Notes under the pieces: generated by a model
Database searches by the model: none
Seen by the model: the letters and a program-made list of their open reading frames with translations, nothing else
What the model was told of the DNA's origin: nothing
NCBI RefSeq assembly: GCF_008386395.1
Contig: NZ_CP043761.1
Span: forward strand, 4,154,001-4,218,000
Direction: 5' to 3'
DNA length: 64,000 nucleotides
Source: Paenibacillus sp. 37
Lineage (GTDB): Bacteria > Bacillota > Bacilli > Paenibacillales > Paenibacillaceae
Position numbers and translations under genes: made by a program
Part shown: one piece after another, positions 53,169 to 61,969 of the stretch
Layout of the letters: every line of letters starts with the position of its first letter
How positions within the stretch are numbered: the stretch's first letter is position 1

Positions 53169-54683
53169 CTACAGCTTGTAAATCTCGGCGTATTTGGCTT
53201 CCAGATAATCGGCCAGATAATCCGGGTTCAACTCTTCACCCGTTACGGCAACAATCAATTCGGAAGGTGTGCGACTTTTGCCATACCGATAGATCTTGTC
53301 TGTAAGCCATTCCTTAATTGGAATCAGATTACCTTCGGCAATAAGAGTATCAAACTCCGGCATTTCCTTGCGCAATGTATGTAGAATTTGAGCTGCATAC
53401 ATATTACCCAGAGAATACGAAGCAAAGTAACCAAAGTCACCACCAGACCAGTGAACATCCTGAAGAACGCCGTCTCCATCATTCGTTGGCATAATACCGA
53501 GGTATTCCTTGTATTTTGCATTCCAGGTCTCCGGGAGGTCTTTCACTTCCAGACCATCGTTGAATAACATTTTCTCGATCTCATACCGGATAATAATATG
53601 CAGGTTATAGGTCAGTTCATCCGCTTCAATCCGAATGAGTGAACTCTCCACCCGATTGATTGCACGATAGAAATCTTCCAGTTCAACCTCGCTCAGTTGC
53701 GGGAAATGCTGCTGCAAATCTTTATAATAACGTGTCCAGAATGGCAGGCTGCGACCAATCATGTTTTCCCAAAGACGGGACTGTGACTCATGAATCCCCA
53801 TGGACGTTCCTTCGGCAAGAAGGGTACCCGCCAGACTGTCATCAATATTTTGCTCGTACAGGGCATGTCCGCCCTCATGCAGTGAACTGAAGACTGCGCT
53901 TGCTACATCATCTTGCAGATAATGTGTTGTGATCCGCACATCACCCGGGTTAAGACCCGTTGCAAAAGGATGAACACTCTCGTCCAATCGTCCAGCTTCA
54001 AAGTCATAGCCCATTTGTTCCAAGATGAACAGACTGAATTTTTCCTGCTGTTCGGTGTCAAACAACTGATTCAGGAACTCTGTATTTGGCTTGTTTTCTG
54101 AAGCATTGATCTTCTCTTGCAAAGGTACCAAACGTGCTTTGAGGCGAGCGAACACAGCGTCCACTTTCTCAACCGTCAGATCTGGTTCATACATATCAAG
54201 CAACGTATCATAACGTGTATCCTTCACACCCCAATAATCAATAAACTCCTGTTTGAGCTTAACGATATCTGTCAGATATGGGGAGAACCCGGCAAAATCA
54301 CTGTTATGCTTGGCATCTTCCCATGCCGTTTCTGACTTGGCCGTGAGCACGGTATATGCTTGCACTTTCTCAGGCGGTACAGACTGACTGCGATCATATT
54401 CTTTCTTGCAATCTTCAACCTGACGACGATCTATATCTTCGAGCTGTTCCAATACCGCTGGAGTCGTTAATGCATCCAGGTAAGTCTTCATGTCAGCCGA
54501 GGTTTGCAGCTTGAATGCTTCGGTGGACAACATACCCAGCGTCTCCGAACGTGTCGGAACGCCTTTTTTCGGCGCACCTGTGCGCAGATCCCAGTGAAGC
54601 AAACCAATGGCTTCATGATAGCTCTTAATTTTACGAGCCAGATTACGGAAGGATTCCAAATGTTCCTGTGTTTGTTTATCCAT
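53169..54683 (-). CDS. M32 carboxypeptidase (Taq type)
   Basis: 504 residues. The zinc motif HEGGHALYEQ (HExxH) is near residue 265 and the third ligand Glu in GIHESQSRLWENMIG near 295, with the conserved DxRxT region DVRITTHY near 240. Almost all-helical, no signal peptide, so a cytoplasmic metallocarboxypeptidase that removes C-terminal residues other than Pro, Asp or Glu. AGAGGTG precedes the ATG. A single-gene unit with its own terminator. Confidence 0.95.
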   Translation of the reverse strand: MDKQTQEHLESFRNLARKIKSYHEAIGLLHWDLRTGAPKKGVPTRSETLGMLSTEAFKLQTSADMKTYLDALTTPAVLEQLEDIDRRQVEDCKKEYDRSQSVPPEKVQAYTVLTAKSETAWEDAKHNSDFAGFSPYLTDIVKLKQEFIDYWGVKDTRYDTLLDMYEPDLTVEKVDAVFARLKARLVPLQEKINASENKPNTEFLNQLFDTEQQEKFSLFILEQMGYDFEAGRLDESVHPFATGLNPGDVRITTHYLQDDVASAVFSSLHEGGHALYEQNIDDSLAGTLLAEGTSMGIHESQSRLWENMIGRSLPFWTRYYKDLQQHFPQLSEVELEDFYRAINRVESSLIRIEADELTYNLHIIIRYEIEKMLFNDGLEVKDLPETWNAKYKEYLGIMPTNDGDGVLQDVHWSGGDFGYFASYSLGNMYAAQILHTLRKEMPEFDTLIAEGNLIPIKEWLTDKIYRYGKSRTPSELIVAVTGEELNPDYLADYLEAKYAEIYKL

Positions 54684-55032
54684 TGTTATCGTTCACCTCT
54701 TCAAAAAAAATGTTATACCCTATTGATGATACTTTTTGCATTGCGTATAATCAACTTTTAACAGATGAAAATTGCATTGTTCTCCTAAAGATACGTGTTC
54801 CAAAAGTCTGGTTTTCATTACCGAGAAGATAGTAATTGAATTTAACTTCGATGCTGATGATGCCCTTAGGCATGATTTGTAATCAAAAGTGGACTTTTTG
54901 AACAACCTCTAAAGGGTTCGAGTAATGCCATCTGCTGACCGTGAAATACTATTAAAGCAAAGGCGCGTAGGACAAGCTGCATCATATGCAAGTGGCCGTG
55001 CTCGTCGTATTGGATAACAGGAGGCAATGGAC
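54684..55032. other. Gap between the carboxypeptidase and carbonic anhydrase genes
   Basis: Holds the short MITE-like copy at 54789-54909. Otherwise no gene is seen; it carries the divergent promoters. Confidence 0.5.
54789..54909 (-). repeat. MITE-like repeat, copy 2 (about 120 bases)
   Basis: Read on the minus strand it starts GTTGTTCAAAAAGTCC, continues CTTTTGATTAC and GGGCATCATCAGCATCGAA, and ends TCTTCTCGGTA...GACTTTTGGAAC. The outer 60 and 45 bases match copy 1; about 60-80 inner bases are missing. Confidence 0.75.
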
Positions 55033-55608
55033 ATGAACAACATTCAAGAGATTTTGGCTTACAACAAATCATTTGTCGAGACCAAAGAATACGAAAAGTA
55101 TACGGCTGGCAAGTTTCCAACCAAAAAGATGGTTATCATCACTTGTATGGATACACGTCTGGTGGAATTGCTGCCCAAGGCTATGAACCTGAAAAACGGT
55201 GATGTGAAAATCATCAAAAACGCAGGCGCAATTATCTCTCAGCCTTTCGGGAGTGTAATGCGTAGTGTACTTGTCGCCATCTATGAACTGGGTGCAGATG
55301 AAGTCCTGGTAGTGGGGCATACGGAATGTGGTATGGCTTCCCTTCACGCAGAAACCATGATTGGACATATGGTAGAGCGTGGTGTATCGGAAGAAGTCAT
55401 GACTACTCTGGAGAATTCGGGGATCCGTTTGCAAAAATGGTTGCGCGGGTTTGACAGCGTCGAAGAAGGGGTAAAGCATACTGTGGAAGTGATCAAGAAG
55501 CATCCTTTACTTCCTCCCAATGTACCCGTCCACGGCATGGTTATCGATTCTGCCACAGGTGAGCTTGATCTTGTCGCTGAGGGGTATAGACAACAGGCAT
55601 CTCTCTAA
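55033..55608 (+). CDS. Beta-class carbonic anhydrase
   Basis: 191 residues from ATG 55033, eight bases after AGGAGG; the ATG at 55027 is too close to it. Zinc ligands: ITCMDTRL near residue 38 (Cys and the Asp-Arg pair) and VGHTECGM near 92 (His and Cys). The short loop form resembles the B. subtilis YtiB group. It interconverts CO2 and bicarbonate in the cytoplasm. It is followed by a strong terminator. Confidence 0.92.
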   Translation: MNNIQEILAYNKSFVETKEYEKYTAGKFPTKKMVIITCMDTRLVELLPKAMNLKNGDVKIIKNAGAIISQPFGSVMRSVLVAIYELGADEVLVVGHTECGMASLHAETMIGHMVERGVSEEVMTTLENSGIRLQKWLRGFDSVEEGVKHTVEVIKKHPLLPPNVPVHGMVIDSATGELDLVAEGYRQQASL

Positions 55609-55617
55609 ATGGTTTGG

Positions 55618-55648
55618 AGTGCGGACCTTATGGTTCGCACTTTTTTTG
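55618..55648 (+). terminator. Carbonic anhydrase terminator
   Basis: AGTGCGGACC, TTAT, GGTTCGCACT and seven T residues. Confidence 0.9.
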
Positions 55649-55781
55649 TCTAAATTAAGGCAGTTGTTCTGTCAGGTTGTCAAACCATACAGTTTCAGTG
55701 TACACTTTTTATGAAAGCGGTCAAAGAAAGTAAAAACGATTGTTCTCTCTGACCTAGCCCTAATATTAAGGAGACATGTGC

Positions 55782-56348
55782 ATGAACATACTTTCCTACG
55801 GATTACTCGGGCTGCTTACCCGCGAGGAGTCATCGGGCTATGATCTGATGCTGAAAATCCAGCCTCATTGGCAGGCGAAACACAGCCAGATCTATCCCCT
55901 CCTGTCCAAGATGGAAAACGATGAGTTATTGGCCTCCCGCTGGGTACAACAGTCTGACAAACCGGACAAGAAAATGTACGCAGTTACGGAAAAAGGCATT
56001 GAAAAGCTCTTGGAATGGATGATTACTCCTGTTACCGCACCGGTTACACGCGATGAATTTAATTTGCGTATTTTGTGTGTTGGCATAGCGGAAGACGGAA
56101 GCATGAGACGCATTCTGAATGAGCGTAAAAGCTGGTTCATGGAACGCATACGTTATTTCGAGGATCTGAAGTCACGTATACCTCAGGATAATCTTCGTGT
56201 AGGCAACCGAGATTTTGGAAGCTACATCCTGGTACAAAAAGGGTTAATGCACGCACAAACAGGCCTGGAATGGTGTCATTGGGTTACCCAATTGCTTGAT
56301 GGCCAAGCTGCAATTCAAGACCCAAGTCCAAGCGTTTCGGAAGTTTAA
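55782..56348 (+). CDS. PadR-family transcriptional regulator
   Basis: 188 residues from ATG 55782, with AAGGAG eight bases upstream. The winged helix is MNILSYGLLGLLTREESSGY then QIYPLLSKMENDELLASRWV and KKMYAVTEKGIEKL, the PadR pattern. The C-terminal part is a Vir_act_alpha_C helical dimerisation domain (RILNERKSWFMERIRYFEDL). PadR proteins respond to phenolic acids or other small molecules. The target is unknown; the Gly-rich membrane protein follows on the same strand about 100 bases later. Confidence 0.9.
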   Translation: MNILSYGLLGLLTREESSGYDLMLKIQPHWQAKHSQIYPLLSKMENDELLASRWVQQSDKPDKKMYAVTEKGIEKLLEWMITPVTAPVTRDEFNLRILCVGIAEDGSMRRILNERKSWFMERIRYFEDLKSRIPQDNLRVGNRDFGSYILVQKGLMHAQTGLEWCHWVTQLLDGQAAIQDPSPSVSEV

Positions 56349-56446
56349 TAAAATTTGAAACGTTCCTGCAAGTTGACCGTATTACATGAGTAAGGCCCAT
56401 TTTTGGGCGATTCAAACAAATTAATCGGGGGGTTACGATCTTTACA

Positions 56447-56947
56447 ATGAAGAAAAAATTTGGATTTAAACATCTAATGATGGTATTTATGGCCTTTACA
56501 TTATTGTTCGCAACAGTGGGAGTAACGAATCCGGATTCTGCGGATGCAAGACGTGGTGGCGGATTCAAATCCGGTACAAAAAGTTATAGCAATACACCTA
56601 AGAAATCCGACTCCAACAGTAACGTGAATAAATCCAATTCCGGTAATAATTCCGGTACTGGTGCAGCTGCAACTCGTGGTGGATTCTTCGGCGGTGGCGG
56701 AGGATTCATGAAAGGCATGATGCTTGGTGGTCTTGCTGGTATGATGTTCGGCGGATTGTTCGGTGGCATGGGCGCTCTGGGTAACATCCTTGGATTGCTC
56801 GTGAACGTTGCAGCAATTATGTTGATTGTTATGCTGGCTATGGCACTCTTCAGAGCCATCTCCAATCGTCGCAAACCTGCAGCGGATGGTCGTTATGACC
56901 GTCGCAATGATCGTGATGACGACCGTAACAGAAACGGACGGTACTAA
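56447..56947 (+). CDS. Secreted or membrane Gly-rich protein, Tim44-like N-terminal part
   Basis: 166 residues. A signal-like segment (about 8-32) ends in DSADARRGGGFKSGTKSY, a motif found after the signal in bacterial Tim44-like proteins. Then Asn/Ser-rich and Gly/Phe/Met-rich stretches (GGFFGGGGGFMKGMMLGG), a membrane helix near 110-135, and a basic/acidic tail RYDRRNDRDDDRNRNGRY. The Tim44 domain itself is missing. Function unknown. No good ribosome site is seen at the ATG; GGGGGG lies 18 bases upstream. Confidence 0.7.
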   Translation: MKKKFGFKHLMMVFMAFTLLFATVGVTNPDSADARRGGGFKSGTKSYSNTPKKSDSNSNVNKSNSGNNSGTGAAATRGGFFGGGGGFMKGMMLGGLAGMMFGGLFGGMGALGNILGLLVNVAAIMLIVMLAMALFRAISNRRKPAADGRYDRRNDRDDDRNRNGRY

Positions 56948-56952
56948 TCTCT

Positions 56953-57231
56953 ATGGTTCTGAGCATGGATGAAATTGTGAATGCAATCTGTATTCATATG
57001 GCAGAACGTAAGGGTGTACGTCCAACCGATGTGAATGTAGAACTGAGCTGGGAAGAAGATACAGGTTATTCCGCTGAAGTTTGGATCCAAGGCCGTAGTC
57101 AATATCTGGTGGAGTCCAATATGATTGAAGCGATTCTTCGTTACCTGCACAGTGAATACAACATCCGGGCGTACCGTGAGAACGTACGACTTGATCTGGA
57201 TGAAGAGATCACAGCGATCGTTAATCAATAA
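56953..57231 (+). CDS. DUF2653 (YxcD-like) protein
   Basis: 92 residues. MDEIVNAICIHMAERKGVRP, PTDVNVELSWEEDTGYSAEV then WIQGRSQYLVESNMIEAILRYL match the YxcD/DUF2653 family, an all alpha-beta cytoplasmic protein of unknown role. ATG 56953 or MDEIV four codons in are both possible. It lies five bases after the Gly-rich protein gene, so the two are one unit ended by the terminator at 57260. Confidence 0.8.
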   Translation: MVLSMDEIVNAICIHMAERKGVRPTDVNVELSWEEDTGYSAEVWIQGRSQYLVESNMIEAILRYLHSEYNIRAYRENVRLDLDEEITAIVNQ

Positions 57232-57259
57232 GATAGGTCAGTCACTGGCCTGATATACG

Positions 57260-57309
57260 AAAGACCGCCTCCCCTCTGTCGCCTGACAGAGATGGAAGGC
57301 GGTCTTTTT
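57260..57309. terminator. Bidirectional terminator between DUF2653 and tyrS
   Basis: AAAGACCGCCT and AGGCGGTCTTTTT pair, with an inner CTGTC/GACAG stem. Confidence 0.88.
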
Positions 57310-57386
57310 GTTTCTTTATTTGTAGCTTTATTTGTACTCTAATGCAGTCTCTATATGTGTCTGTGTTACATTCTACTTCTTGGAAA

Positions 57387-58649
57387 CTACGATTGAAGTT
57401 TAACCAGGCTGTAGTTCTTCTTACCTTTACGGATAATGATGAATTTACCGCCAATGGCGTGTTCTGCCGACACCGTGAATTCAAGCTCCGTGATTTTCTC
57501 ACCATTCATGGAAATTGCACCTTTGGTGACATCCTCCCGCGCTTGGCGCTTGGATGGCTCCAGACCCAGATCTACGAGCCAATCCACAATATTTTTGGCT
57601 TCGCCGTCCGTTTCAAAGGTAGGCATTTCCTTGAAGCCCTGCTCGATTTCGTCTGCGGTCAGGGAACGGATATCACCACTGAACAGCGCCGCTGTAATAC
57701 GTTTAGCCTGTTCAAGCATTTCTTCGCCGTGTACGAATTTTGTCATTTCTTCCGCAAGTGCTTTCTGTGCTTCACGTCTGTGCGGCTCTGTCTCTACCTT
57801 TTCAGCCAAAGCTTCAATTTCTTCTTTGCTCAGGAAGGTAAAGTATTTCAAGTATTTGATCACATCACGGTCATCTGTGTTCGCCCAGAACTGGTAGAAT
57901 TCAAATGGTGTCGTTTTGTTCGGATCAAGCCAGATTGCGCCGCCAGCTGTTTTACCGAATTTGGTTCCATCGGATTTAAGCATAAGTGGAATGGTCAGAC
58001 CGTACGCCTTCGCTTCAGATCCTTCTTTTTTACGAATCAGATCAAGACCACTCGTGATATTCCCCCATTGATCGGAACCGCCAATTTGAAGCTGTACATC
58101 TTCGTTCTGGAACAGGTGCAGGTAGTCGAGTGATTGAAGAATCTGGTAGGAGAACTCAGTGAACGAGATTCCGCCTTCCAGTCTGCTCGCAACTACATCC
58201 TTAGCAAGCATTGTGTTGAGGTTAAAGTTTTTGCCGTAGTCACGCAAGAATTCAATGACATTGATTTTGTGTGTCCAATCGTAGTTGTTCACCATGCGTA
58301 CCTGATTATCCCCGTCTGTTACGAACAACTTCTTCATCTGCGCGGTCAGTGCATCCACGTTCTCCTGCACTTGCTCCATCGTTTGCAAAGAACGCTCTGC
58401 CTGACGACCACTTGGATCACCAATCGTGCCTGTAGCTCCACCAATCAAAATAACCGGACGGTGTCCTGCCAGTTGAAAACGTTTCAGCATCATGAAGGGA
58501 ATTAAATGTCCGATATGCATGCTATCCCCCGTAGGGTCAACACCGCAGTACAAAGAAACGGACTTCGTTTCAGTCAATTCACGTAATCCCTCTGCATCCG
58601 TTTGCTGGTTAATGGCGTCACGCCACTGTAGTTCATCAATAATATTCAT
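57387..58649 (-). CDS. tyrS: Tyrosyl-tRNA synthetase
   Basis: 420 residues. HIGH box DSMHIGHLIPF near residue 43, GGATGTIGDPSGR near 78, tyrosine-binding YQILQSLDYLHLF near 168, QIGGSDQWGNI near 190, and KMSKS-like KFGKTAGG near 230. The S4 RNA-binding domain follows (WLVDLGLEPSKRQAREDV near 360). This is the TyrS (not TyrZ) class of Firmicutes. Expression is controlled by the T-box upstream. Confidence 0.97.
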   Translation of the reverse strand: MNIIDELQWRDAINQQTDAEGLRELTETKSVSLYCGVDPTGDSMHIGHLIPFMMLKRFQLAGHRPVILIGGATGTIGDPSGRQAERSLQTMEQVQENVDALTAQMKKLFVTDGDNQVRMVNNYDWTHKINVIEFLRDYGKNFNLNTMLAKDVVASRLEGGISFTEFSYQILQSLDYLHLFQNEDVQLQIGGSDQWGNITSGLDLIRKKEGSEAKAYGLTIPLMLKSDGTKFGKTAGGAIWLDPNKTTPFEFYQFWANTDDRDVIKYLKYFTFLSKEEIEALAEKVETEPHRREAQKALAEEMTKFVHGEEMLEQAKRITAALFSGDIRSLTADEIEQGFKEMPTFETDGEAKNIVDWLVDLGLEPSKRQAREDVTKGAISMNGEKITELEFTVSAEHAIGGKFIIIRKGKKNYSLVKLQS

Positions 58650-58735
58650 TCGTATAACCCCTTTTCTATCCTCAAAATTCAGTCATGATCTACGTTAATT
58701 TACAAAAAACACACTGGAACGGCTTTTTTGGACAC

Positions 58736-58985
58736 AAAAAAATCGCCTCCTTGTCTTCATTAGACACAGGGACGATTATCATAACCGTGGTACCACCCAA
58801 ATTGCATGGATAACACATAACCTTAACACGCTATCCATACCACTTTTGGCAATATATCGTTTGCCCATCCGCTTGGCATTACCCAAGTACTCCAGAGTGT
58901 AATTCGCAGCCCTTGTATGTATCAGGTTCCATCAACCCCTGACTTTCTGTAACAGGGACAAAGCCGCTACTGCGCTCTATCAACG
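58736..58985 (-). ncRNA. T-box leader, tyrosine
   Basis: On the minus strand the T-box core TGGGTGGTACCACGG is at 58785-58799. The Stem I specifier loop reads GAATTACACTCT with codon UAC (Tyr) at 58899-58901. The terminator AATCG.CC.TGTGTC / GACA.GG.GGCGATT plus T run is at 58736-58780. Uncharged tRNA-Tyr should permit read-through into tyrS. Confidence 0.95.
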
Positions 58986-59010
58986 TGATTCATGTATTCA
59001 ATTTATAGCA

Positions 59011-59039
59011 AGTATAGCCGAACGTTTCAGTCATTGCAA
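59011..59039 (-). promoter_or_regulatory. tyrS promoter
   Basis: Minus strand TTGCAA (59034-59039), 17-base spacer, TATACT (59011-59016), just before the T-box leader. Confidence 0.75.
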
Positions 59040-59090
59040 GACCAAGTATTAATCTTCGAACAGAACAACGGATGCGTAGTTGAAACCAGA

Positions 59091-59540
59091 TTATATAATC
59101 ATCATGTTCAATTTTCCGTGATAATAACCATAGGCTTTCTCCGCGATCTGATCCTCATTGTTCCAAAATTGCTGATCCAGTTCATCTAACTGGTGCTCTT
59201 GTTCCTTTGTCAGTAATTTAGGAATGTCCCATAGTTCAGTAAGCCTTTCATCCTCTTTCAGATGCTCAATGCAGCCGTATGGTGACGTTATAATCTCCAC
59301 AACTTGAGTCGCACCAATGATATGTAATGCCCGCAACGCGTAACGGTATACTTCTTCCCCCCAGTTGCAGAAAAACTGTATAAAACCACCATTAAAGACA
59401 TCCGCCTCTAACAGCCATAAAGCAGCAACGTCCTGCTCGTTCGAAGTTAACGATGCCCAGCCCTGTTCAGATTCATTCTTTTTTTCGACAAATAACACAG
59501 CATAGTCATGCCATACATCATTAATATCTTGCTCACTCAC
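59091..59540 (-). CDS. DUF4375 (DMP19-like) protein
   Basis: 149 residues from GTG 59540, with GAGGTG six bases upstream. EQDVAALWLLEADVFNGGFI and QFFCNWGEEVYRYALRAL near residues 40-70 are the typical DUF4375/DMP19 stretch (asparagine/glycine turn with QFF.N), and DELDQQFWN lies near the end. All-helical and cytoplasmic. Members often occur in polymorphic toxin immunity loci (inference from family context). It follows an Imm63-like gene by 20 bases. Confidence 0.75.
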   Translation of the reverse strand: MSEQDINDVWHDYAVLFVEKKNESEQGWASLTSNEQDVAALWLLEADVFNGGFIQFFCNWGEEVYRYALRALHIIGATQVVEIITSPYGCIEHLKEDERLTELWDIPKLLTKEQEHQLDELDQQFWNNEDQIAEKAYGYYHGKLNMMII

Positions 59541-59560
59541 GTTACACACCTCACTTTTCT

Positions 59561-60004
59561 TTATGCCATGCTCTCTAACTCCTGACGTTTACCCGTCTGA
59601 TGCCAATGTAAATACGGATCACCGATCTGCTGGAAAGCTTCCTGAACACCCCTGTTCAGTTCCTTCATGACTTCATCTGTATAGTTCAAATGCGTCTGTT
59701 TATTATCCACGCCATGTCGTTCCAACAATCCTACATGCGTCGCGGTGAAAATAATATCTTCCAGCAGCCAATAGATGACTTCCTCTGGCTGTTTTACTCG
59801 TTTCTCTAACGAGACGAGACCACGTTCGTATATTCGAACAATATACGTATCTTTTCCACACTCTACATAGGGTACACCATCCCATTTAAAGGTCTCAAAC
59901 AAGCGGTTAACATAGTTCTGCATCTGTTCTCTAGGGAAGAATGTAAGCTTTAAAAGCTGTATAAGGATGTCTGCCAATTGTTGTTTGCTTAACATGTTGG
60001 ACAT
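59561..60004 (-). CDS. Imm63-like immunity protein
   Basis: 147 residues. VPYVECGKDTYIVRIYERGL then EEVIYWLLEDIIFTATH near residues 40-85 correspond to the Imm63 pattern of a tyrosine-rich strand, ERG turn and DELLYWIF-like helix. No signal peptide. AGGTG is five to six bases from the ATG. Imm63 proteins neutralise secreted toxins of contact-dependent systems; no toxin gene is near. The family call is by eye and moderate. Confidence 0.55.
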   Translation of the reverse strand: MSNMLSKQQLADILIQLLKLTFFPREQMQNYVNRLFETFKWDGVPYVECGKDTYIVRIYERGLVSLEKRVKQPEEVIYWLLEDIIFTATHVGLLERHGVDNKQTHLNYTDEVMKELNRGVQEAFQQIGDPYLHWHQTGKRQELESMA

Positions 60005-60106
60005 GAATGCACCTGCCTCTATAAAAGTAAATCTCTATTTCTCTAATTATTGCATGATAATCTCCGAATTCAATTCCCATGATGGATTTTAACATCGATG
60101 ACAGAA

Positions 60107-60137
60107 TGAAAAAATGAAAAGACTGCCCAAGGCAGCC
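60107..60137 (-). terminator. selO terminator
   Basis: GGCTGCC, TTG, GGCAGTC, then TTTTCATTTTTTC on the minus strand. Confidence 0.75.
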
Positions 60138-60158
60138 TCCTCATTCCATACTGTTCAA

Positions 60159-61628
60159 TCAGGTCCCACAAAAAGTCTGATACGAAGTATTGCATTGTGC
60201 AGGTAGTTCGGCATATTCAGCCTGCTCAGGTGAGTATGCGAACGGGTCTGAAAGAACCTTCAAAAGCTTCTGCATCACGCTAAGATCTCCGTGGTTCTCC
60301 GCTCGCTCAAGGGCTTCCTCGACCCGATGATTGCGGGGAATGACGGCTGGATTGCTTGTTCTCATCAACTGCCGAGAGACTTCCTTCCCCTCATGCTGTC
60401 TTTCCAATCTTGCTTGCCAACGTTCATGCCATTCCGAAAATTCTGTCGAGGCATACATTGTTATCCCTTCCAATGTGTCAATGGTCAACGCCAGGAACGT
60501 ATTGGTGTAATCCGCACTATGCTTCTCCATGAGTTCGAGGAGATCCTTGATCAGCGCTTCATCTTCGGCTTCTTCATCCAACAAGCCCAGTTTGGCACGC
60601 ATCCCCTTAAGCCAGTGCTGATGGTACAATTCAGAAAATTGTGCGATAGCATCCTGCGCAAGTTGCACTGCCTGCTCTTCATCTTCATGCAACAACGGCA
60701 GAAGTGTCTCGGCAAATCGAGCCAAATTCCACCCGGCAATATAAGGTTGATTGCCATATGCATAGCGACCTTGTCTGTCAATGGAGCTAAATACGGTCCC
60801 AGGATTGTAAGCATCCATAAAGGCACATGGACCGTAATCAATGGTCTCACCACTAATGGCCATGTTATCCGTGTTCATCACACCATGAATGAAACCAATA
60901 CGCTGCCATTGGGCAATGAGAGCCGCCTGCCGTTTAATCACTTCCTGAAGGAGCAAAAGATAACGATTTTCGGCTTGAGCAACCTCGGGGAAATGTCGAT
61001 GCAACGTGTACTCAGCCAACGCCCGAAGATCTTCAATAGACCCCCATCTTGCTGCGTACTGAAAGGTTGCCACCCTGATGTGACTAGAAGCAACACGGGT
61101 CAAGATAGCCCCTGGCCGCTCTGTTTCGCGGATAATGTTTTCACCTGTTGATACCACAGCCAGACTGCGTGTCGTTGGGATCCCCAGTGCATACATTGCT
61201 TCACTAATAATATACTCTCGCAACATTGGCCCTACAGCAGCACGTCCATCTCCTCCACGGGAGTAGGGTGTTCTTCCTGAACCTTTCAGCTGGATATCCA
61301 CTCGCTCGCCCTGTGGCGTAATCTGTTCTCCCAGCAGCAAAGCACGACCATCACCAAGCATGTTAAAATTGCCAAATTGATGTCCTGCATAGGCCTGAGC
61401 CAAAGGCTCGGCTCCTTCCGGAATCGAATTACCTGCAAAAATTTGCGCCCCTTCATCACTGTCAAGAGACTCCACATCCAGTCCCAAGCCGGATGCAAGC
61501 AGTCTATTGAAAATGATCAGCTTTGGTGATTCAACAGGCACCGCACCCTGACTTGTAAAAAAGGGTTGCGGTAACTGCGCATAACTATTCTCCAAGTTCC
61601 ACCCTTTGTTCAACGTTTCTTGTTGCAT
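60159..61628 (-). CDS. selO: Protein adenylyltransferase SelO (YdiU/UPF0061)
   Basis: 489 residues. [23 protein letters not shown] near residue 82 is split by the Gly loop, then [19 protein letters not shown] near 112, [20 protein letters not shown] near 240 with the catalytic N and D residues, and a C-terminal TFCGT with Cys where eukaryotic SelO has Sec. SelO has a flipped pseudokinase fold and transfers AMP to Ser, Thr or Tyr, protecting against oxidative stress. AAAAGGAG precedes the ATG. A single-gene unit. Confidence 0.95.
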   Translation of the reverse strand: MQQETLNKGWNLENSYAQLPQPFFTSQGAVPVESPKLIIFNRLLASGLGLDVESLDSDEGAQIFAGNSIPEGAEPLAQAYAGHQFGNFNMLGDGRALLLGEQITPQGERVDIQLKGSGRTPYSRGGDGRAAVGPMLREYIISEAMYALGIPTTRSLAVVSTGENIIRETERPGAILTRVASSHIRVATFQYAARWGSIEDLRALAEYTLHRHFPEVAQAENRYLLLLQEVIKRQAALIAQWQRIGFIHGVMNTDNMAISGETIDYGPCAFMDAYNPGTVFSSIDRQGRYAYGNQPYIAGWNLARFAETLLPLLHEDEEQAVQLAQDAIAQFSELYHQHWLKGMRAKLGLLDEEAEDEALIKDLLELMEKHSADYTNTFLALTIDTLEGITMYASTEFSEWHERWQARLERQHEGKEVSRQLMRTSNPAVIPRNHRVEEALERAENHGDLSVMQKLLKVLSDPFAYSPEQAEYAELPAQCNTSYQTFCGT

Positions 61629-61859
61629 GTGATCACAACTCCTTTTCTGTACCAGAGATATCCCTTGGTTATATTGTAGCCTTGTGAACCAATGCTCATT
61701 TATGTAGTCGCATGGAAATTCAATTCAAGAGGATGTTGACTTAAACGAACATCTAAAATGTTCTTGATGAAACTTTAGCATATTTGCATTCCTTTTGCAT
61801 TCCTCATGAATAGTCACTTTGATAAGGGAACCACCACATTGTTGGTTTCGCGCAAAAAA
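61629..61859. other. selO upstream gap
   Basis: No gene seen. Confidence 0.4.
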
Positions 61860-61930
61860 ATCCAAGAAGTTTTTTGGCCAAGTGGAGTCATTTCCTTTCA
61901 TTCCACTTCCCAGAGAAACCTTCTTGGATC
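61860..61930 (-). terminator. Nested terminator of the permease gene
   Basis: ATCCAAGAAG (61921-61930 strand mate) pairs with CTTCTTGGAT and seven T residues follow on the minus strand. A second stem AGTGGA/TCCACT lies in the loop. Confidence 0.75.
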
Positions 61931-61969
61931 TGTTCCGTTTACCCGATGACATGTATGTTATTACAAGAA

